Shown piece after piece: positions 60,945 to 64,000 of a DNA stretch of 64,000 nt. Positions within the stretch are counted from its first letter, which is position 1, and every line of letters begins with the position of its first letter. The DNA comes from Viola odorata (Eukaryota > Streptophyta > Magnoliopsida > Malpighiales > Violaceae). The notes beneath the pieces are model-generated. The model had not been told where the DNA came from. It was given only the letters and a program-made list of their open reading frames with translations, and did no database searches. Made by a program: the position numbers and the translations under genes. The stretch lies in contig OY829540.1 of the NCBI GenBank assembly GCA_963691705.1, positions 69,612,367-69,676,366 of the forward strand. Direction: 5' to 3'.

Positions 60945-61760
60945 CTAAGTAACTGTCTCATTGTCTATTGATTCTAAAAGTTCATTTATGTTGAACATCT
61001 CATCCATGGTAAAATTAAGCAGAAAGTCCTCTCCCTCATACTCAGTAAGCCATCCATATCCCTCAGGTATGTGGTGTTCTTCTGGAACTGTTTGGTCACC
61101 GGACCAATCAGCACCAGGCATGATTGCTTCTTGGTCCCCCATACCAGACCCACTAGGTGTGAGCTCATCCTGTCCAACCATCGTGGTTGTATTACATAGC
61201 ACAAAAGAACCATCTCCTGCACAAGCCTCAGAGGTGTTGGATGAAGAAGGGCAAGTCCCAGAAGCGCTGGATGAAGTAGCGCAGTCGGAGCATGACGGAC
61301 TAAGTACAGAGGAATGAGGAGTTGCTGCAGAGCAAGAATCTGCTGATAAGCTTGACTCATCAGGAATGTTCAACCGCGCGTTAGCACCATACATGGCTCG
61401 TGCCGCTTCATCATACGCAAGAGCAGCTTGATACGCAGTGGGGAAGGTACCCAGCCAGAGTCTAGCACCTCTGTTTGGCTCCCGAATCTCTGCAACCCAC
61501 TTGCCCCAAGTTCTCTGCCTCACACCTCTGTAATTGCACTGAGTGTTCTCTGGTCCTCCTTTACCTTTCATGCATCCCTTCTTCGAGCCCTTGGCAGGAG
61601 CTTTGCGAACTGGTGCATCAGTACAAGAATCAAGCTGGTTATTAAAGTCCTTCCACCTTTTAAGTTTCTCTGCCACAGATGTATTACTGCATCTCCCTCT
61701 CTTCTTAGAAGCTTCCAAGGGCATTGCGCCCACAAGAGTACCCCCATCGGGAGCAAACAT
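60945..61760 (-). CDS. DREB2: DREB2-type AP2/ERF transcription factor, copy 1
   Basis: DREB2 factors bind DRE/CRT elements (core CCGAC) and activate drought-, salt- and heat-response genes in the nucleus. The protein has 271 residues and no coding introns. An N-terminal basic nuclear-localisation region ([19 protein letters not shown]) and the DREB2 signature [20 protein letters not shown] precede the AP2 domain at about 77-134 ([39 protein letters not shown]). A Ser-rich stretch (about 150-185) is where DREB2A has its destabilising negative region. The C-terminus is an acidic activation tail ([20 protein letters not shown]). It lies head-to-tail with the copy at 63187. The ATG at 61760 (MFAPDGG) is the first in frame after a stop upstream. 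Confidence 0.92.
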   Translation of the reverse strand: MFAPDGGTLVGAMPLEASKKRGRCSNTSVAEKLKRWKDFNNQLDSCTDAPVRKAPAKGSKKGCMKGKGGPENTQCNYRGVRQRTWGKWVAEIREPNRGARLWLGTFPTAYQAALAYDEAARAMYGANARLNIPDESSLSADSCSAATPHSSVLSPSCSDCATSSSASGTCPSSSNTSEACAGDGSFVLCNTTTMVGQDELTPSGSGMGDQEAIMPGADWSGDQTVPEEHHIPEGYGWLTEYEGEDFLLNFTMDEMFNINELLESIDNETVT

Positions 61761-61873
61761 GATGCCAATCTTCTCAGATACACAGTAGCAACTTAAGTTT
61801 TCACGATATCACCCCTTCCAATCGAGGAACAACACACAGAAGACAAGTTTTGACGGAACAAGACCACAAGTAT

Positions 61874-62471
61874 CTGCAATGATAGGAAAGCAAGGTATCA
61901 GCAGACAGCACCAAAAAGCCAGAGACTAATAAAATAGATGCGCGATAACACTACTAAAGCAACCCCGCACGTATAGGTTTTATGACCCTATAAATCCTGT
62001 TCTTGTGAGGAAAACGGATTGTTTGCGCTTGCATATACTCGATTTCACTTTCTCCTAATTCAACTAGGATACTCTTCGGCAGTCAATAATGGAAACGAAT
62101 AATTAAAGTAATAAAACATCAAACCCCACAAAAAAAAGAAGAAAACTAACCCAGATCAAAAAACCTCCAATATAACCTAAAACAGATAAAAATATAAACC
62201 CTAGATTAAAGAAATTCCAAAAGAAAACAATCCGCAAACACTAAGCCCCAATTAAACCCCGAAAACAAGAAAATCATGTTGAAGAAAGAGAAACCCTAAC
62301 CCCAATTCGATTACTCAAAACAATCACGAAGCAAAAACAAAGAAAACCCTAAATCCCCAAAACGCGGAAACCAAGTCGAAGAAAGAGAAACCCAGAACCC
62401 CAACTCAACTAATCAGAGCAAACAAGTGAAGAGAAAACAAAAACCCCTTAATTGTGAGCCAAAAAACTAAC
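61874..62471 (-). other. 5' UTR intron of DREB2 copy 1
   Basis: On the minus strand, CGTAAAG/GTTAGT (donor at 62471) and CCTATCATTGCAG/ATAC (acceptor at 61874) bracket a 598-nt intron between the leader exon and the exon carrying the ATG. An ATCG repeat (about 62490-62508) lies in the leader exon. A leader intron is common in DREB2 genes. Confidence 0.65.
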
Positions 62472-62628
62472 CTTTACGTATAACAGAGCTGATCGATCGA
62501 TCGATCGATTACGCCTTGTTTCCTGAGTTTTTTTCTTGTGTTTGCTTGGCAGTTAACTTAAGTTCGATATGCGAGTGACAGTACTAAAATTCGTGTGAAA
62601 AGAGAAACAACAAGGGAGCGCGTGTAGG

Positions 62629-62636
62629 TATTTATA
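62629..62636 (-). promoter_or_regulatory. TATA box of DREB2 copy 1
   Basis: TATAAATA on the minus strand, about 155 bp upstream of the leader-intron donor. The expected start of transcription is near 62600. Confidence 0.6.
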
Positions 62637-63186
62637 GATTTCTTTTCCCTTTCGTTGTAGGAGTGTATTGTTTCTAGATAATTCTACAAAACACTCCAAA
62701 GAAGAAGATATTTCTATGACTTATATTAAATAAATTATTTATGTTGGATATTTTTAAGACAGGGAGTGTTTTGTGGTTACAAAGGGCTAAAGTTTAAGGA
62801 CTGATTTTTGCAACTTCCTTATGCTTATGCTTATGCTTATCGTTATTTTTATTATTCTGATAGACAATGGTAAAATTAGAACCTTGCGAATAATATAGCT
62901 ATAAATGAACATCTCATCTCGGTAAGAATTTTGGATTTTATAGTTTTACCCTAATTATAACTAATCCATATCATGCCTTCAAATTATAGTTCCTTGGCTA
63001 AAAGCCAGAAATAATGGCAAAATACAAACTTTATTAGATATCTAATTATATCCCCTCTCAAGCTTTTCCTATCCACCTAAATGAGCATCGGTGTATAACA
63101 AAGTACATTGTAATGAAATTGTTATGGTTTTCATTAATCACCTTTAATGCATAATTTGATTACACAGGATTTTTTATTGCGATTCT
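62637..63186. other. spacer between the tandem DREB2 genes
   Basis: The upstream promoter of copy 1 and the 3' UTR of copy 2 share about 550 bp. A short ATGCTT repeat is seen at 62819-62838. Nothing else was recognised. Confidence 0.5.
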
Positions 63187-63951
63187 CTATCTTAGGGGGT
63201 CATTATCTATTGCTTCTAATAGTTCGTCTACGCTAAACATTTCATCCATCGTAAAATTCTGCCAAATATCTTGTTCCAAGAACTCTCTCGACCAGCCATA
63301 TCCATCGGGGAGGTCAACTTGCAAATCTATTTGTTGCACACCCGTGTCAAGACACGTCACATTCCCCTGCCCAGGTAAGTCCTGCTGAAGCACAAACGGA
63401 GCAACCCCACCCTGCTCCTGCTCCTGCTCCTGAATCTCCGGAGTGTTGGATGTAATACAGTAGTCTGAAGAGGGACTAGCAACAAAGGAAAGACAAGATC
63501 GTGTTGCTGCACAAGAAGTATCTGTGGATACGCTTCCCGATGATACATCGGGGAAGTTTAATCGCGCATAAGCACCATACATGGTCCGGGCAGCTTCATC
63601 ATAAGCAACAGCAGCATCATAGGCAGTGGGGAAGGTACCCAGCCAGAGTCTAGCACCTCTGTTTGGCTCCCGAATCTCTGCAACCCACTTGCCCCAAGTT
63701 CTCTGCCTCACACCTCTGTAATTGCAATGAGTGTTCTCTGGTCCTCCTTTACCTTTCATGCATCCTTTCTTTGAGCCCTTGGCAGGAGCTTTGCGAACTG
63801 GTACATCAGTACGAGAATCAAGCTGGTTATCAGAGTCCTTCCACCTTTTAAGTTTCTCTGCCACGGACGTTTTACTGCATCTCTTTCTCTTCTTGGAAGA
63901 TTCCTCCAATGGCATTGAGCCCAAAAGAGTGCCCCCATCAGGAGCAAACAT
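63187..63951 (-). CDS. DREB2: DREB2-type AP2/ERF transcription factor, copy 2
   Basis: This is a tandem duplicate of the gene at 60945, with 254 residues from the ATG at 63951 (MFAPDGG). It has the same layout: a basic region [20 protein letters not shown], the [16 protein letters not shown] signature, an AP2 domain at about 78-135 and an acidic tail ([20 protein letters not shown]). The frame is open a little further up to a GTG at 63975, but the ATG shared with copy 1 is the better start. The middle is shorter than in copy 1 and has an EQEQEQ run in place of most of the Ser-rich stretch. The leader exon and promoter lie beyond the window end. Confidence 0.92.
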   Translation of the reverse strand: MFAPDGGTLLGSMPLEESSKKRKRCSKTSVAEKLKRWKDSDNQLDSRTDVPVRKAPAKGSKKGCMKGKGGPENTHCNYRGVRQRTWGKWVAEIREPNRGARLWLGTFPTAYDAAVAYDEAARTMYGAYARLNFPDVSSGSVSTDTSCAATRSCLSFVASPSSDYCITSNTPEIQEQEQEQGGVAPFVLQQDLPGQGNVTCLDTGVQQIDLQVDLPDGYGWSREFLEQDIWQNFTMDEMFSVDELLEAIDNDPLR

Positions 63952-64000
63952 GATGCCAATCTTCTTGGATTCCACAGTAGCAACTAAGTTAATATCTCCC

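Noticed and set aside
63952..63975. Start of DREB2 copy 2 at the GTG at 63975
   Set aside because: Plant nuclear genes rarely start at GTG; the ATG at 63951 aligns with copy 1.
1..64000. CRISPR arrays, operons, riboswitches, rRNA
   Set aside because: None seen; the window is plant nuclear DNA and repeats are transposon-derived or simple.

Overview
The window is nuclear DNA of a core eudicot plant. The genes are intron-rich with GT-AG junctions, there are two nuclear tRNA genes, plant-only families are present (DREB2, KISS ME DEADLY F-box/kelch), and Stowaway, Harbinger, Mutator, hAT and Ty1/copia elements fill the spaces. I could not name the species. Exon boundaries were placed by eye from GT/AG sites, reading-frame phase and remembered family sequences; no alignment was run.

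Layout. 1-8249 (-): NAA15, the NatA ribosome-anchoring subunit, with its 3' end beyond the window. 9400-12753 (-): XRCC1. 12968-13049 (+): tRNA-Ser(AGA). 13154-18005: three adjacent non-autonomous DNA transposons (hAT, MULE, PIF/Harbinger), each closed by a target-site duplication; the last carries a probable Tic22 exon. 18247-22504 (+): CENP-C. 22889-23059: a coiled-coil fragment of an NBS-LRR resistance gene. 23060-30109: long AT-rich intergenic stretch with a foldback element and a Stowaway MITE. 30300-31367 (+): single-exon F-box/kelch gene of the KMD/KFB type. 31368-34886: intergenic with two more MITEs. 34887-34959 (+): tRNA-Arg(TCT). 35398-39332 (-): membrane-anchored GT4-fold glycosyltransferase. 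42349-46700 (-): MLN51/Barentsz, an exon-junction-complex core protein. 48177-49711 (+): a DnaJ class-B-like protein that has lost the HPD motif. 49883-52404: a MULE carrying an RNase H-like pseudogene that is itself split by a Harbinger MITE with four hairpins. 52690-52955 and 60405-60613 (-): two frame-broken cysteine-rich peptide genes. 53054-59156 (-): a young Ty1/copia element with a nested hAT. 60945-61760 and 63187-63951 (-): a tandem pair of DREB2-type AP2/ERF factors.

Most of the host genes are housekeeping: co-translational N-terminal acetylation (NAA15), single-strand-break and base-excision repair (XRCC1), kinetochore assembly (CENP-C), mRNA surveillance (MLN51) and Golgi glycosylation (GT4). 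The KMD F-box protein and the DREB2 pair are regulatory. From memory, Arabidopsis holds NAA15-XRCC1-KMD1 side by side at At1g80410-80440, and CENP-C next to KMD2 at At1g15660-15670, with MLN51 copies near both. This window therefore looks like the unfractionated ancestral order of one block that Arabidopsis now has split over two whole-genome-duplication copies.

The observations I rate highest are the HPD-less J-protein, apparent introns in the MLN51 3' UTR that could make it a target of the surveillance pathway it serves, tandem duplications inside CENP-C (one of which copies a splice acceptor), sharply uneven similarity between the two DREB2 genes, and the captured Tic22 exon.
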